Assembly (NCBI RefSeq): GCF_031656915.1
Contig: NZ_CP134227.1
Coordinates: forward strand, 2,108,001 to 2,172,000
DNA length: 64,000 nucleotides
Direction: 5' to 3'
Source: Nocardioides marmorisolisilvae
GTDB lineage: Bacteria; Actinomycetota; Actinomycetes; Propionibacteriales; Nocardioidaceae
Within the stretch, counting starts at the first letter, position 1. Every line of letters starts with the position of its first letter. A program made the position numbers and the translations under genes. Of this stretch, positions 18,279 to 27,242 are shown piece after piece. Under the pieces are notes generated by a model. The model was not told where the DNA came from. It saw nothing but the letters and a program-made list of their open reading frames with translations, and made no database searches.

Positions 18279-18920
18279 ATGGCGGACGTGATGGCACTGG
18301 CCACGGAAGAGCGCCGGGACCTTGCCGACTACCTCGCGACCCTCACCGACGAGGATTGGTCGCAGCCCTCCCTGTGCCCGCGCTGGTCGGTGCGCGACGT
18401 GGCCGGCCACGTGCCGAGCTACGACGAGCTCGGCTGGCCTGGCCTGCTCGCGCTCCTCGCCCGGTCCAGGCTGTCGCTGGAGCGCAGCAACCAGCGCCTC
18501 GTCGAGCAGACCCGCCGACGGAGCACCGACGATCTGGTCGCACGCCTGCGCCAGCACGCCGTACCCCGGGGCATCACCGCCATGTTCGGGGGCCGGATCG
18601 CGCTCACCGACACCCTGATCCACCACCAGGACATCCGACGGGCCCTCGGTCACCCTCGCAGCGTGCCGGCTGGTCGGCTGGTCGCGGCGCTCGAGTTCGC
18701 GCCCCGTGCGCGTGCGCTGCCGGCACCGGGCAACGTCCGCGGCCTCCGGCTGGTGGCCACCGACCTCGACTGGAGCAGCGGCAGCGGTCCGGAGGTCGCC
18801 GGCCCCGGGGAGGCCCTGCTCGTCGCGGTCGCCGGCCGCTCGGAGGCGCTCTCAGACCTGAGTGGACCGGGGCTCGGCCTGTTGGCAGAGCGTGTGGCCG
18901 GGAGCAGCGAACGGTCGTGA
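18279..18920 (+). CDS. maleylpyruvate isomerase / DinB-like (TIGR03083-type) protein
   Basis: A 213-residue protein. The N-terminal helix bundle has the pattern of actinobacterial mycothiol-dependent enzymes: LATEERRDLADYLATLTDEDWSQPSLCPRWSVRDVAGHVPSYDE, with candidate metal ligands His49 and later residues in LIHHQDIRRALG. The family includes mycothiol-dependent maleylpyruvate isomerase and many uncharacterised metal-binding DinB relatives. The exact reaction cannot be stated. The gene end overlaps the convergent HNH gene by 69 bases, unusual for two functional genes. Confidence 0.8.
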   Translation: MADVMALATEERRDLADYLATLTDEDWSQPSLCPRWSVRDVAGHVPSYDELGWPGLLALLARSRLSLERSNQRLVEQTRRRSTDDLVARLRQHAVPRGITAMFGGRIALTDTLIHHQDIRRALGHPRSVPAGRLVAALEFAPRARALPAPGNVRGLRLVATDLDWSSGSGPEVAGPGEALLVAVAGRSEALSDLSGPGLGLLAERVAGSSERS

Positions 18921-20369
18921 GCCTGTCCGACCACCGGCGCGGCCCGATTCCTGGAAGCAGCTGGTGCGTGCCCCCAGGGGTGGTGGACGGTCCGAAGGGA
19001 GGGTGCCGGTGCGATTGACGACGAACCGGTGACCGTGGGGCGTCGTCCAGGTGACGACGCCTGGTTCGACGACGGCCGCGTGGTAGCCGGCGTGGGTCTT
19101 GAGGCGGTGGTGGTGTCGGCATAGCGGGATGAGATTGCAGGTGCAGGTGGATCCGCCGGTGGCGTAGGGGTGGACGTGGTCGTGGTCGCAGGCGGTCGCG
19201 GGATGGGTGCAGTAGGGGAACAGGCAGTGCCGGTCGCGGCGGTCGACGATCTCGCGGAGCCGACCGACCACCTGATAGGCGTCGCTGGCCCGGTGGGCGT
19301 CGGGATCCAGGACCGGGAGCACGGTCAGATCGGTGGCTGGGCGGCCGCACCAGGCGGCGATGCGCTCGGCCAGAGTGACGAACCCGTTGGTGGTCTCGGG
19401 CCGACAGTGGCCGACGGGGTCCAGGCCGAGCAGGGCCAGGTCACTGATCCGTAGCTCCAGCACGGTGCGCGACCGGCCCGGGATGCGAGCCGGTGCGCTG
19501 GTCTCAACGTCGGTCAGTAGCTGGTGGGCCAGGGCAGGGTCGGCGAGCACGCCCAGGGCGCGGGCTCGGCGGACCGCCAGGGTGTCGTGGGCGGCGTCGG
19601 GGTGCACCCGGTCGAGCACTTCGGCCAGCGCGGTCAGGGTGGTGTCGAGGTCGTCGAGGTCGGCGTAGTCCGCGCGGATGTCCATCCCGCTCACTCCGGT
19701 GTGGCCGACCGCCTCCTTGTCAAAGCGCACGTATCGACGGTCCAAGGCCTCGAGGCTGGCTGCCTCCACCTGCTCTGGATACAGCCTCAGCATCACCTCG
19801 CCGACCAGGCGCCGTACGGTGATCTGCCCGGCTCGGTCGGCGACCGGGGCGAGGGCGGCATCGATGGCGGCGACCACGTCGTCGGGCGCGCCGGCGACCT
19901 CGGTCGCGATCATCCGGGCCCGCCAGGCCGGCACCTGCCCGGCCCGGGTGCGGGCCCAGATCGCCGGCAGTCGGTGGGCCAGCACCAGCACGTCCCGAAG
20001 CAACCCCCGCCCAGCGGCCGTGGACAACCCGCATGCTGCAGCCAGCCCGGCCGGCGCGTCCCAGGCCACCGGTGGCAGGCCGGCCCACGCGGGAGAGTCC
20101 AGCGACTGCTCAGGGTCGATCCCGACGAAATGGGCGGCCAACGCGTCGTCATCGACCCGGGTCGGCGAGACCGGCTGACCGTCATCGCCCAGCTCAGGAT
20201 GCGCATCGGCCCACGCCAACGCCAGCACCACCACTTCGGTCTCCGCTGCCGCGACCCGGGCGCGAGCGTCGCGGATCCGGTGTGCCAGCCCTACCGGCGA
20301 GCAGTCCTCCATCGGCAGCGCCGACTCACCGGGCCACGCCGGGTCGTCACGATGCGGAGCCAGTGTCAT
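18852..20369 (-). CDS. HNH endonuclease / DUF222 protein (13E12-repeat type), SOS-controlled
   Basis: A 505-residue protein. The N-terminal two thirds is a DUF222 domain, and the HNH nuclease motif lies near residues 395-440 (CLFPYC..., then CDHDHVHPYATGGSTCTCNLIPLCRHHHRLK). This is the 13E12 family, abundant and often mobile in actinobacteria; some mycobacterial members are in the LexA regulon. I chose the ATG at 20369 because a -10 TATCAT ends six bases upstream. The ATG at 20390 falls inside the LexA box. The C-terminal 50 residues are low-complexity and overlap the convergent gene by 69 bases. Confidence 0.85.
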   Translation of the reverse strand: MTLAPHRDDPAWPGESALPMEDCSPVGLAHRIRDARARVAAAETEVVVLALAWADAHPELGDDGQPVSPTRVDDDALAAHFVGIDPEQSLDSPAWAGLPPVAWDAPAGLAAACGLSTAAGRGLLRDVLVLAHRLPAIWARTRAGQVPAWRARMIATEVAGAPDDVVAAIDAALAPVADRAGQITVRRLVGEVMLRLYPEQVEAASLEALDRRYVRFDKEAVGHTGVSGMDIRADYADLDDLDTTLTALAEVLDRVHPDAAHDTLAVRRARALGVLADPALAHQLLTDVETSAPARIPGRSRTVLELRISDLALLGLDPVGHCRPETTNGFVTLAERIAAWCGRPATDLTVLPVLDPDAHRASDAYQVVGRLREIVDRRDRHCLFPYCTHPATACDHDHVHPYATGGSTCTCNLIPLCRHHHRLKTHAGYHAAVVEPGVVTWTTPHGHRFVVNRTGTLPSDRPPPLGARTSCFQESGRAGGRTGSRPFAAPGHTLCQQAEPRSTQV

Positions 20370-20375
20370 GAACTC

Positions 20376-20398
20376 ATGATACTCGAACATCTGTTCGA
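20376..20398 (-). promoter_or_regulatory. LexA (SOS) box with adjoining -10 of the HNH gene
   Basis: TCGAACATCTGTTCGA (20383-20398, plus-strand reading) is a perfect match to the Gram-positive/actinobacterial SOS box core CGAAC-N4-GTTCG. On the minus strand it is followed one base later by TATCAT (20376-20381), a -10 element six bases before the ATG at 20369. LexA bound here would block RNA polymerase directly. Confidence 0.8.
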
Positions 20399-20520
20399 TT
20401 TCAAGAGAGATATAGGGGTCGGATTGCAGGGCGGCCTCAAGGCAGGCGTCCCAGAGCCATCGGGGTCATCCGGATGTCAGATCGCACATGCGCACAGCCC
20501 TGGAGCCGGCTCGACTCCCC

Positions 20521-21450
20521 TCAGCGGTGCTGGTCCCGATAGTGCTGCGCGAGCAGGTCGGCTCCCCAGTCACGGCGCAGGTCACGGACCACCGTGTGCA
20601 CGTGGTTGGCTCCGGTCTGGGTGTTGTCCAACTCGATCAGCAGGCTGTCGGCGCGGACGGCGTAGTAGTGCCCCTCCCCCGGCTCGACCGAGCCCAGCCA
20701 GGCGAAGGTCGACCGATCAAGTGTGGACGTGACGGTCTGCGCCGGCCGCCCCGTGTAGACCCCGACCAACCTCGACAGCAGGTCGCGCTGGGAGGGGTCG
20801 AGGTCGGCGTACCCGATGCCGCGCGGCACCGCGGTCACCTCGGCCCGTACGGCGTTGCCGGTGATGATGTCGGCGGGAGCGTGGTCCGCGACGACCGCCA
20901 CCGCCCGCTGGTCGGCGTCCAGGCTCTCCAGCAGTGCCCGGCCGGCGTCCTCCTCGGCGGCCAGCGGCCGAGTGCCATCCGGGGCGGTCGCCGGGTTGGC
21001 GCCGAGGAACAACGGCAGCGCGGCCACCGAGTCCCCCACGACGCTCACGTGCACGCAGACGTGGTGGCCGCCCAGCCGCCAGCCCCAGACCTCGTCGGCC
21101 GGATCGGCGAACACCGAGAGCCAGTAGTGGCCCGGGTCGCGCCGCTCCCAGCCAGGTCGGCCGGCCTGCTGCTCGACCGCACGCAGGACGGTCTCGAGGT
21201 CCATCACCGCCCGGGCCCGGGCCCACCCCGAGTCGCTCAGCCCGGTCGCCACCAGGTCGAGCGCCGCGGCGCGCTGCGGGTCGGTCATTCCGCCGAGGAT
21301 CAGCCCGCCACGAGGCCCGGGGGTGTACTGCCAGCGCATCCGCTCGACGTCGTCGAACGAGTACGTCGCGCTCGCCCGCTGGTCGTCGTCGAGCAGGCCC
21401 AGCCACCTCGCGGCAGCCGCCCGCGTCCGCTCCGAGGTCGCCGCGGTCAT
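20521..21450 (-). CDS. DUF3500 domain-containing protein
   Basis: A 309-residue protein with the DUF3500 pattern: a helical N-terminus (AAARWLGLLDDDQRASATYSFDD.ER..W.YTPGPRGGL), DPGHYWLSVFADP, WGWRLGGHHVCVHVSVVGD, LFLGANPA, and a C-terminal YYAVRADSLLIELDNTQTGANHVHTVVRDLRRDWG. The function of this family is unknown. The clustered histidines suggest metal binding, which is inference only. Its ATG overlaps the ppdK stop (ATGA), so it is translated as part of the ppdK transcript. Confidence 0.88.
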   Translation of the reverse strand: MTAATSERTRAAAARWLGLLDDDQRASATYSFDDVERMRWQYTPGPRGGLILGGMTDPQRAAALDLVATGLSDSGWARARAVMDLETVLRAVEQQAGRPGWERRDPGHYWLSVFADPADEVWGWRLGGHHVCVHVSVVGDSVAALPLFLGANPATAPDGTRPLAAEEDAGRALLESLDADQRAVAVVADHAPADIITGNAVRAEVTAVPRGIGYADLDPSQRDLLSRLVGVYTGRPAQTVTSTLDRSTFAWLGSVEPGEGHYYAVRADSLLIELDNTQTGANHVHTVVRDLRRDWGADLLAQHYRDQHR

Positions 21451-24137
21451 CGCTGCTCGGAGACCACCGCTCGTCCCGCCTCCAGGCGCGCCACCGGCAC
21501 CCGGAACGGCGAGCAGGAGACGTAGTCCAGTCCGACGCCGTGGAAGAAGTGGATCGATCGCGGGTCGCCGCCGTGCTCGCCGCACACCCCGACGTGCAGG
21601 CCGGGACGTGCGGACCGTCCCTTCTCGGTCCCGATCCGCACCAGCTCGCCGACGCCCTGGGTGTCCAGGGACTCGAACGGCGAGATGTCGAAGATGCCGT
21701 TGTCGAGGTAGGTGGAGAAGAACGACGACTCCACGTCGTCACGAGAGAAGCCCCAGGTCATCTGGGTGAGGTCGTTGGTGCCGAAGGAGAAGAAGTCGGC
21801 CGACTCGGCGATGTGGTCGGCGAGGATCGCCGCCCTGGGCAGCTCGATCATGGTGCCGACGAGGTGGTCGACCGCTCCGCGCTCCTCCGCCACCTCGGCG
21901 GCGACCTGGGCGATCTTGAGGCGGATGACGTCGAACTCGCGCACGCTAGCCACCAGCGGGATCATGATCTCCGGCCGTGGGTCACCACCCACGGCCTTGC
22001 GGTCCGCCGCGGCCTCGAGGATCGCCCGTGCCTGCATCACGAAGAGCCCCGGGATCAGGATGCCCAGGCGGACGCCGCGGAGCCCGAGCATCGGGTTCTG
22101 CTCGTGCAGCCGGCGGACGTGCTCGAGCAGCACCCGGTCGCGGTCGTCGACGGGGTCACCCCCCTGCTGCTGACGTTGCTCCTGCAGCGCGACCGCGACC
22201 GACAGCTCGGTGAGGTCGGGGAGGAACTCGTGCAGGGGCGGGTCGATCAGCCTGATCGTCACCGGCAGGCCGTCCATCGCCTCGAAGATCTCGGTGAAGT
22301 CCTGTCGCTGCAGCGGCAGCAGGGCATCCAGTGCCGCCTGCTGCTCGGTCTCGTTGTCGGCGACGATGAGGTCCTCGACGAGCTGGCGTCGCTCACCGAG
22401 GAACATGTGCTCGGTGCGACACAGTCCGATCCCCTCGGCACCGAACCTCCGGGCCCGGGCCGCGTCCTCCGGGGTGTCCGCGTTCGCCCGCACCCGCAAT
22501 CGGCGTCCGGAGTCGGCGCGCTCCATCACTCGGGCGACGGCGGAGACCAGGTCGTTCGAAGCGGCCGGCACCTCGCCCTCGAAATGCTGCACGATCAACG
22601 AGTCGCTCACCGGCACCTCGCCCGCGAAGACCTCGCCGGTGGTGCCGTCGATGGAGATCACGTCGCCCTCGTTGACGACCCCGCCGTCACGGACCTGGAC
22701 CGACCGGGCGGACACGTCGACGTCGAGCGCCTCGGCGCCGCACACGCAGGTGCGGCCCATCCCGCGTGCCACCACGGCTGCGTGGGACGTCTTGCCACCC
22801 CGGCTGGTGAGGATGCCGCGTGCGACCACCATCCCCTGCAGGTCGTCGGGGTTGGTCTCCTTACGCACCAAGATGACGTCCTCGCCCCGCGCGGCCCACT
22901 CGACCGCGGTCGCCGAGTCGAAGACCACCTTGCCGACCGCGGCGCCGGGAGACGCCCCCATGCCGGTGGCGAGCAGCGTGCGCTCGGCGGCCTCGTCGAA
23001 GCGGGGGAACATCAGCTGGGCGAGCTGGGCGCCGGTCACCCGGCGCAGACCCTCGTCCTCATCGATCAGCCCCTCGCTGATCATGTGCCGGGCGATCCGG
23101 AACGCCGCCTCCGGTGTCCGTTTGCCGACCCGGGTCTGCAGCATCCAGAGCTTGCCGCGCTCGATGGTGAACTCGATGTCGCACATGTCGCGGTAGTGCT
23201 TCTCGAGGATCGCCATGATCCGGAGCAGCTCGTCGTACGACGTCTTGTCGATGCGCTCGAGGTCGGCGATCGTCAGGGTGTTGCGGATGCCGGCGACCAC
23301 GTCCTCACCCTGCGCGTTCTCGAGGTAGTCGCCGTAGACGCCTTGGTTGCCACTCGCGGGGTCCCGGGTGAAGGCCACGCCGGTGCCCGAGCCGGCACCA
23401 CGGTTGCCGAAGACCATCGCGACGACGTTCACGGCAGTGCCCAGATCGTCGGAGATCCGCTCCTGGCGACGGTAGAGCCGGGCCCGGTCGGTGTTCCAGG
23501 ACTGGAAGACGGCGTCGACGGCGAGGTCGAGCTGCTCGCGGGGCTCCTGCGGGAAAGGCCTGCCGGCGTGCTGCTCGACGAGTGCCTTGTACGTCGCGAC
23601 CAGCGCACGCAGGTCGTCCGCGGACAGCTCGGGGTCCTCGGTGACGCCGCGCTCCTGCTTCAGCGCGTCGAACGCCCCGGAGAACACGTCACCCTCGATG
23701 CCCAGCACCGTGACGCCGAACATCTGCACCAGCCGGCGGTAGGAGTCCCAGGCGAACCTCTCGTCGTCGGCTGTACGGGCCAGCCCGACCACGGACTCGT
23801 CGTTGAGACCGACGTTGAGGACGGTCTCCATCATCCCCGGCATCGACACCGCCGCACCCGAGCGCACGGCGACCAGGAGCGGGTCGTCGGACTGCCCGAG
23901 CCGCTTGCCCATGGTCTGCTCGAGCCTGGCCAGGTGCTCGTCGACCTCGGCGCGCAGGCCGTCAGGGAGGGTGCCGTCGACGAGGAACGCGCGACAGGCA
24001 TCGGTGCTGATGATGAACCCGGGAGGCACCGGCAGCCCGATGTTGGTCATCTCGGCGAGGTTCGCGCCCTTGCCGCCGAGCAGCTCCTTGTGGTCCTTGT
24101 CGCCCTCGGCGAAGTCGTAGACGAACTTGGTTCCCAT
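21447..24137 (-). CDS. ppdK: pyruvate, phosphate dikinase
   Basis: Reversibly converts pyruvate, ATP and Pi to phosphoenolpyruvate, AMP and PPi, for gluconeogenesis or PPi-linked glycolysis. The 896-residue length is normal. The N-terminal ATP-grasp domain begins KFVYDFAEGDK...LLGGKGANLAEM. The phosphohistidine domain has GGKTSHAAVVARGMGRTCVCG. The C-terminal PEP/pyruvate TIM barrel has GIGLCRTEHMF, MIELPRAA, FFSFGTNDLTQM and the catalytic cysteine in GVCGEHGGDP. The DUF3500 gene is translationally coupled downstream. Confidence 0.97.
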   Translation of the reverse strand: MGTKFVYDFAEGDKDHKELLGGKGANLAEMTNIGLPVPPGFIISTDACRAFLVDGTLPDGLRAEVDEHLARLEQTMGKRLGQSDDPLLVAVRSGAAVSMPGMMETVLNVGLNDESVVGLARTADDERFAWDSYRRLVQMFGVTVLGIEGDVFSGAFDALKQERGVTEDPELSADDLRALVATYKALVEQHAGRPFPQEPREQLDLAVDAVFQSWNTDRARLYRRQERISDDLGTAVNVVAMVFGNRGAGSGTGVAFTRDPASGNQGVYGDYLENAQGEDVVAGIRNTLTIADLERIDKTSYDELLRIMAILEKHYRDMCDIEFTIERGKLWMLQTRVGKRTPEAAFRIARHMISEGLIDEDEGLRRVTGAQLAQLMFPRFDEAAERTLLATGMGASPGAAVGKVVFDSATAVEWAARGEDVILVRKETNPDDLQGMVVARGILTSRGGKTSHAAVVARGMGRTCVCGAEALDVDVSARSVQVRDGGVVNEGDVISIDGTTGEVFAGEVPVSDSLIVQHFEGEVPAASNDLVSAVARVMERADSGRRLRVRANADTPEDAARARRFGAEGIGLCRTEHMFLGERRQLVEDLIVADNETEQQAALDALLPLQRQDFTEIFEAMDGLPVTIRLIDPPLHEFLPDLTELSVAVALQEQRQQQGGDPVDDRDRVLLEHVRRLHEQNPMLGLRGVRLGILIPGLFVMQARAILEAAADRKAVGGDPRPEIMIPLVASVREFDVIRLKIAQVAAEVAEERGAVDHLVGTMIELPRAAILADHIAESADFFSFGTNDLTQMTWGFSRDDVESSFFSTYLDNGIFDISPFESLDTQGVGELVRIGTEKGRSARPGLHVGVCGEHGGDPRSIHFFHGVGLDYVSCSPFRVPVARLEAGRAVVSEQR

Positions 24138-24179
24138 GACCTGACTATGCCCGATCGGCAGATCTTCATGGGCGACGGG

Positions 24180-24788
24180 TCAGGGGCGGCGGGCCTGCAG
24201 CACTCGGAACCCCTTGGCGCTGGCGATCCGGTCGGTCGGGTAGCCCTGCTCGGTGAGCCACCGGGTCAGCGAGTCCGCGCCGAGGTTCTTGCCAACGACC
24301 ATCGTCGCCGAGCCTCCGGGCACCAGGTGCGGGAGCCAATGCAGCAGCAGCTCGTGCAGGGCGGACTTGCCGACCCGGATCGGTGGGTTGGACCAGATCT
24401 CGTCGTACGACGTGTCCGCGTCGACCGCGTCCGGGAGCACTGCCTGGAACCGGTCGGCGACGCCGAGCGCCGCGGCGTTCTCGTTGGCCAGCAGCAGCGC
24501 CCGCTCGTTGACGTCCACCGCCGTCACCACGGCGTCCGGGCAGGCCACGGCGACAGCCAGCCCGATCACGCCGTAGCCGCACCCGAGGTCGAGCACCGAG
24601 CCGGCGGTGACCGGCGGGCCCACCTCGCGCAGCAGCACACCGGTGCCGATGTCGAGCCGGCCGCGCGCGAAGACTCCCGACCCGGTGGTCAGCTCCAGCC
24701 AGTGCCCCCAGACGTCGGCGCGCATCGGCACCCGCTGGAAGGGGCTGGCCGGGTCGGCGCTGAAGTAGTGGTCCTGCTCGTCGTCCAT
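24180..24788 (-). CDS. RsmC/RlmG-like class I SAM methyltransferase
   Basis: A 202-residue protein matching the C-terminal catalytic half of RsmC/RlmG rRNA guanine-N2 methyltransferases. The SAM-binding motif is SVLDLGCGYGVIGLAVA (about residue 65), the acidic strand-2 end is VTAVDVNERAL, and motif IV is IWSNPPIRVGK. The N-terminus HYFSADPASPF also fits the family. Target RNA position is not deducible. A GAGGA lies eight bases before the ATG, and the gene follows the aldo-keto reductase after 3 bases, so the two are probably co-transcribed. Confidence 0.85.
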   Translation of the reverse strand: MDDEQDHYFSADPASPFQRVPMRADVWGHWLELTTGSGVFARGRLDIGTGVLLREVGPPVTAGSVLDLGCGYGVIGLAVAVACPDAVVTAVDVNERALLLANENAAALGVADRFQAVLPDAVDADTSYDEIWSNPPIRVGKSALHELLLHWLPHLVPGGSATMVVGKNLGADSLTRWLTEQGYPTDRIASAKGFRVLQARRP

Positions 24789-24791
24789 GGC

Positions 24792-25817
24792 TCAGTCCTC
24801 GGTCTGGCGGGCCCAGAGGTTCACGCCCGACTCCACCGCGTGCCCGTCGATGGCGGCCAGCTCCTCCTCGGTCAGCGGCGCCGCGTCGAGGGCGTCGAGG
24901 TTGGTGTCCAGCTGCTCGACCGATGACGCCCCGATCACCGCGCTGGTCACCCGGCGATCGCGCAGCGCCCACTGGAGCGCGAGCTGCGCCAGCTTCTGGC
25001 CACGTCCCTGTGCGATCTCGTCGAGCGCCCGGATCCGACGCAGCACGCTCTCGTCCAGCCCGGAGATCGTGCTGTCCGCACGTGCCGCTCGCGAGTCGGC
25101 CGGGACACCGTGGAGGTAGCGGTCGGTGAGCAGTCCCTGGGCTAGCGCGGTGAACACGATGCAGCCCATCCCCTGCCGCTCCAGCTCGTCGAGGAGCCCA
25201 TCCTCGATCCAGCGGTTCAGCAGGGAGTACGACGGCTGGTGGATCAGCAGCGGCGTGCCCAGCTCGCGGGCGATCCTGGCCGCCTCGGCCGTCCGACCCG
25301 GTGAGTACGACGAGATGCCGGCGTACAGGGCCCGGCCGGAGCGCACCGCGGTGTCCAGCGCCATCATCGTCTCCTCGACCGGCGTCTCGGGGTCGAAGCG
25401 GTGGCTGTAGAAGATGTCGACGTAGTCCAGCCCCATCCGTGCCAGGGACTGGTCGAGCGAGGCGAGGACGTACTTCCGCGAGCCGCCGCCCTGGCCGTAG
25501 GGGCCGGGCCACATGTCCCAGCCGGCCTTGGTGGAGATGACCAGCTCGTCGCGGTGGGTCCCGAAGTCCTCGCGCAGGTAGCGACCGAAGTTCTCCTCAG
25601 CGCGACCGTAGGGCGGCCCGTAGTTGTTGGCCAGGTCGAAGTGCGTCACGCCGCGGTCGAACGCGCGGCGCAGGATCGCCCGCTGTGTGTCCTCCGGACG
25701 GTCATCGCCGAAGTTCTGCCACAGCCCCAGGGAGAGCGGGGGCAGCTTGAGCCCGCTCCGTCCGCAGAAGCGGTAGTCGCGGCCGTCGTACCGGTCGTGC
25801 GCTGCTTGATAGCCCAT
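24792..25817 (-). CDS. aldo-keto reductase, L-glyceraldehyde 3-phosphate reductase type (YghZ/Gpr)
   Basis: An NADPH-dependent aldo-keto reductase of 341 residues. It closely follows the YghZ/GPR pattern: YRFCGRSGLKLPPLSLGLWQNFGD, FDLANNYGPPYGRAEENFGRYLREDF, STKAGWDMWPGPYG.GGSRKY, LGLDYVDIFYSHR-type text, and a C-terminal NADP-binding SAVIGASSVEQL. The catalytic tetrad is Asp/Tyr in FDLANNY, Lys in STKAG and His in YSHR. YghZ reduces L-glyceraldehyde 3-phosphate and methylglyoxal. ATG 25817 has GGCAGG nine bases upstream; 25826 (ATG) is an alternative. It is divergent from the P450. Confidence 0.9.
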   Translation of the reverse strand: MGYQAAHDRYDGRDYRFCGRSGLKLPPLSLGLWQNFGDDRPEDTQRAILRRAFDRGVTHFDLANNYGPPYGRAEENFGRYLREDFGTHRDELVISTKAGWDMWPGPYGQGGGSRKYVLASLDQSLARMGLDYVDIFYSHRFDPETPVEETMMALDTAVRSGRALYAGISSYSPGRTAEAARIARELGTPLLIHQPSYSLLNRWIEDGLLDELERQGMGCIVFTALAQGLLTDRYLHGVPADSRAARADSTISGLDESVLRRIRALDEIAQGRGQKLAQLALQWALRDRRVTSAVIGASSVEQLDTNLDALDAAPLTEEELAAIDGHAVESGVNLWARQTED

Positions 25818-25863
25818 GCGACTCATCCTGCCGCACCGGTGGAGACCCGCCGCGTCCCCATAA

Positions 25864-25897
25864 ACCCCGAGCGCCGACCGGGGTGTTCCCCTATGGT
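25864..25897 (+). promoter_or_regulatory. P450 promoter region with inverted repeat
   Basis: ACCCCG (25864-25869) and CGGGGT (25879-25884) form an inverted repeat with a 9-base gap in the divergent AKR/P450 intergenic region. TATGGT (25892-25897) is a good -10 for the P450, giving a leader of about 25 bases. The repeat lies near the expected -35 and could be an operator. Confidence 0.35.
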
Positions 25898-25928
25898 GCG
25901 AGGGATCGAGCCGCGATGGGATGTGCGC

Positions 25929-27242
25929 ATGACCGTTTCCCGGATCGCCGCGCCGTTGCGGCGCCAGGTGCTGCGCTGGACGATGGGCCGCCGCGGTGGC
26001 CTGGACATCAGCATGGTGCGGAAGATCCCCGCGTCCACGACCTACCCGCTGCGCCGGGTGGGCGTCGACCCGGTGCCCGAGCTCTCCCGCGCTCGCGACA
26101 GCGCGCCGGTGACCCGGCTCGGACGGGTCTTCGGGATGAACATCTGGCTGGTGAGCGGGTACGACGCGGCGCAGGCCGTGCTCGCCGACTCGACCCGGTT
26201 CAGCAACGACCTGCGCCACCTGCTCGGCACCAGGGAGCGCACCGACGCGCAGGGGGTCGGCGGACTGGGCATGACCGACCCACCGGACCACACCCGGCTG
26301 CGCCGGCTGCTGACGCCCGAGTTCACCCGCCGGCGCCTCGCCCGACTCGACGGACGGATCGACGCGATCGTGGCCGAGACGCTCGACGCACTGGCGCGGA
26401 CCGGCCCGCGCGCCGACCTGGTCGCGGACTTCGGGTTCGCGATCCCGTTCCGGGTGATCTGCGACCTCCTCGGCCTCTCGGTCGCGGACCGACAGGCCTT
26501 CCATCGGCTCGGCGCTGCCCGGTTCGATCTCAGCGAGGGCGGGTTCGGGGTGTTCAACGCCGCCACGGAGTCGCGTGAGTTCCTCATCAACGCCGTGCGC
26601 CGGCAGCGCAGCGATCCGGGTGACGGACTGATCGGCGCGCTGCTGACCGAGCACGGCTCGGAGTTCGATGACGTCGAGCTCGGTGGCCTTGCCGACGGCG
26701 TCTTCCTCGGTGGCTACGAGACCAGCGCCAGCATGCTGTCGATGGGGGCCTACGTGCTCAGCCAGAACCCCGACGCCTACGAGGCGCTGCGCCGCGGGGA
26801 GGCTGCCGAGGTCGACGCGGTGGTCGAGGAGCTGCTCCGGTTCCTCTGCCCCGTGCAGGTCGCGTTCCCGCGCTTCGCCCGCGACGGCATGGACCTGTTC
26901 GGTGCCCGGGTCAACCGGGGCGATCTGGTGGCGGTGTCGCTGTCCGGCGCGAACCGCGACCCCCGCAGGTTCGACACGCCTGAGGAGTTCGACCCGGCCA
27001 CCGCGACGGCCGCCCATCTCGCCTTCGGGCACGGCCTGCACCGCTGCGTCGGCGCCGAGCTCGCGCGGATGGAGCTGCGGGTGGCGCTGCGGGGCCTGGC
27101 CCGCCGCTTTCCCGACCTGGCCCTGGCTGTGCCGGTCGAGGAGCTGGCCTTCCGGGAGCTGTCCGCCGTGCACGGGATCGATGCGCTGCCGGTGCACCTG
27201 TGGGCGCCGACCGGGACGCACCTCGAGGCCGTGCCCGGATGA
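25929..27242 (+). CDS. cytochrome P450
   Basis: A 437-residue soluble bacterial class I-type P450. The heme-ligand motif is AFGHGLHRCVG, with Cys373 as axial ligand. The I-helix oxygen-activation motif is GGYETS, the K-helix ExxR is in EELLR, and the substrate-recognition helix B/C region includes DPPDHTRLRRLLTPEFTRRRL. It would mono-oxygenate a small hydrophobic substrate using electrons from a ferredoxin/reductase pair that is not in the window. Its stop overlaps the start of the flavoprotein (ATGA), so the two are made together. The substrate is unknown. Confidence 0.93.
   Translation: MTVSRIAAPLRRQVLRWTMGRRGGLDISMVRKIPASTTYPLRRVGVDPVPELSRARDSAPVTRLGRVFGMNIWLVSGYDAAQAVLADSTRFSNDLRHLLGTRERTDAQGVGGLGMTDPPDHTRLRRLLTPEFTRRRLARLDGRIDAIVAETLDALARTGPRADLVADFGFAIPFRVICDLLGLSVADRQAFHRLGAARFDLSEGGFGVFNAATESREFLINAVRRQRSDPGDGLIGALLTEHGSEFDDVELGGLADGVFLGGYETSASMLSMGAYVLSQNPDAYEALRRGEAAEVDAVVEELLRFLCPVQVAFPRFARDGMDLFGARVNRGDLVAVSLSGANRDPRRFDTPEEFDPATATAAHLAFGHGLHRCVGAELARMELRVALRGLARRFPDLALAVPVEELAFRELSAVHGIDALPVHLWAPTGTHLEAVPG

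Noticed and set aside
20934-24926. A 1330-codon plus-strand open frame opposite ppdK and the DUF3500 gene
   Set aside because: High GC keeps antisense frames open. The translation is Arg/Pro/His-rich with no fold pattern, while the minus strand encodes complete, motif-bearing proteins.
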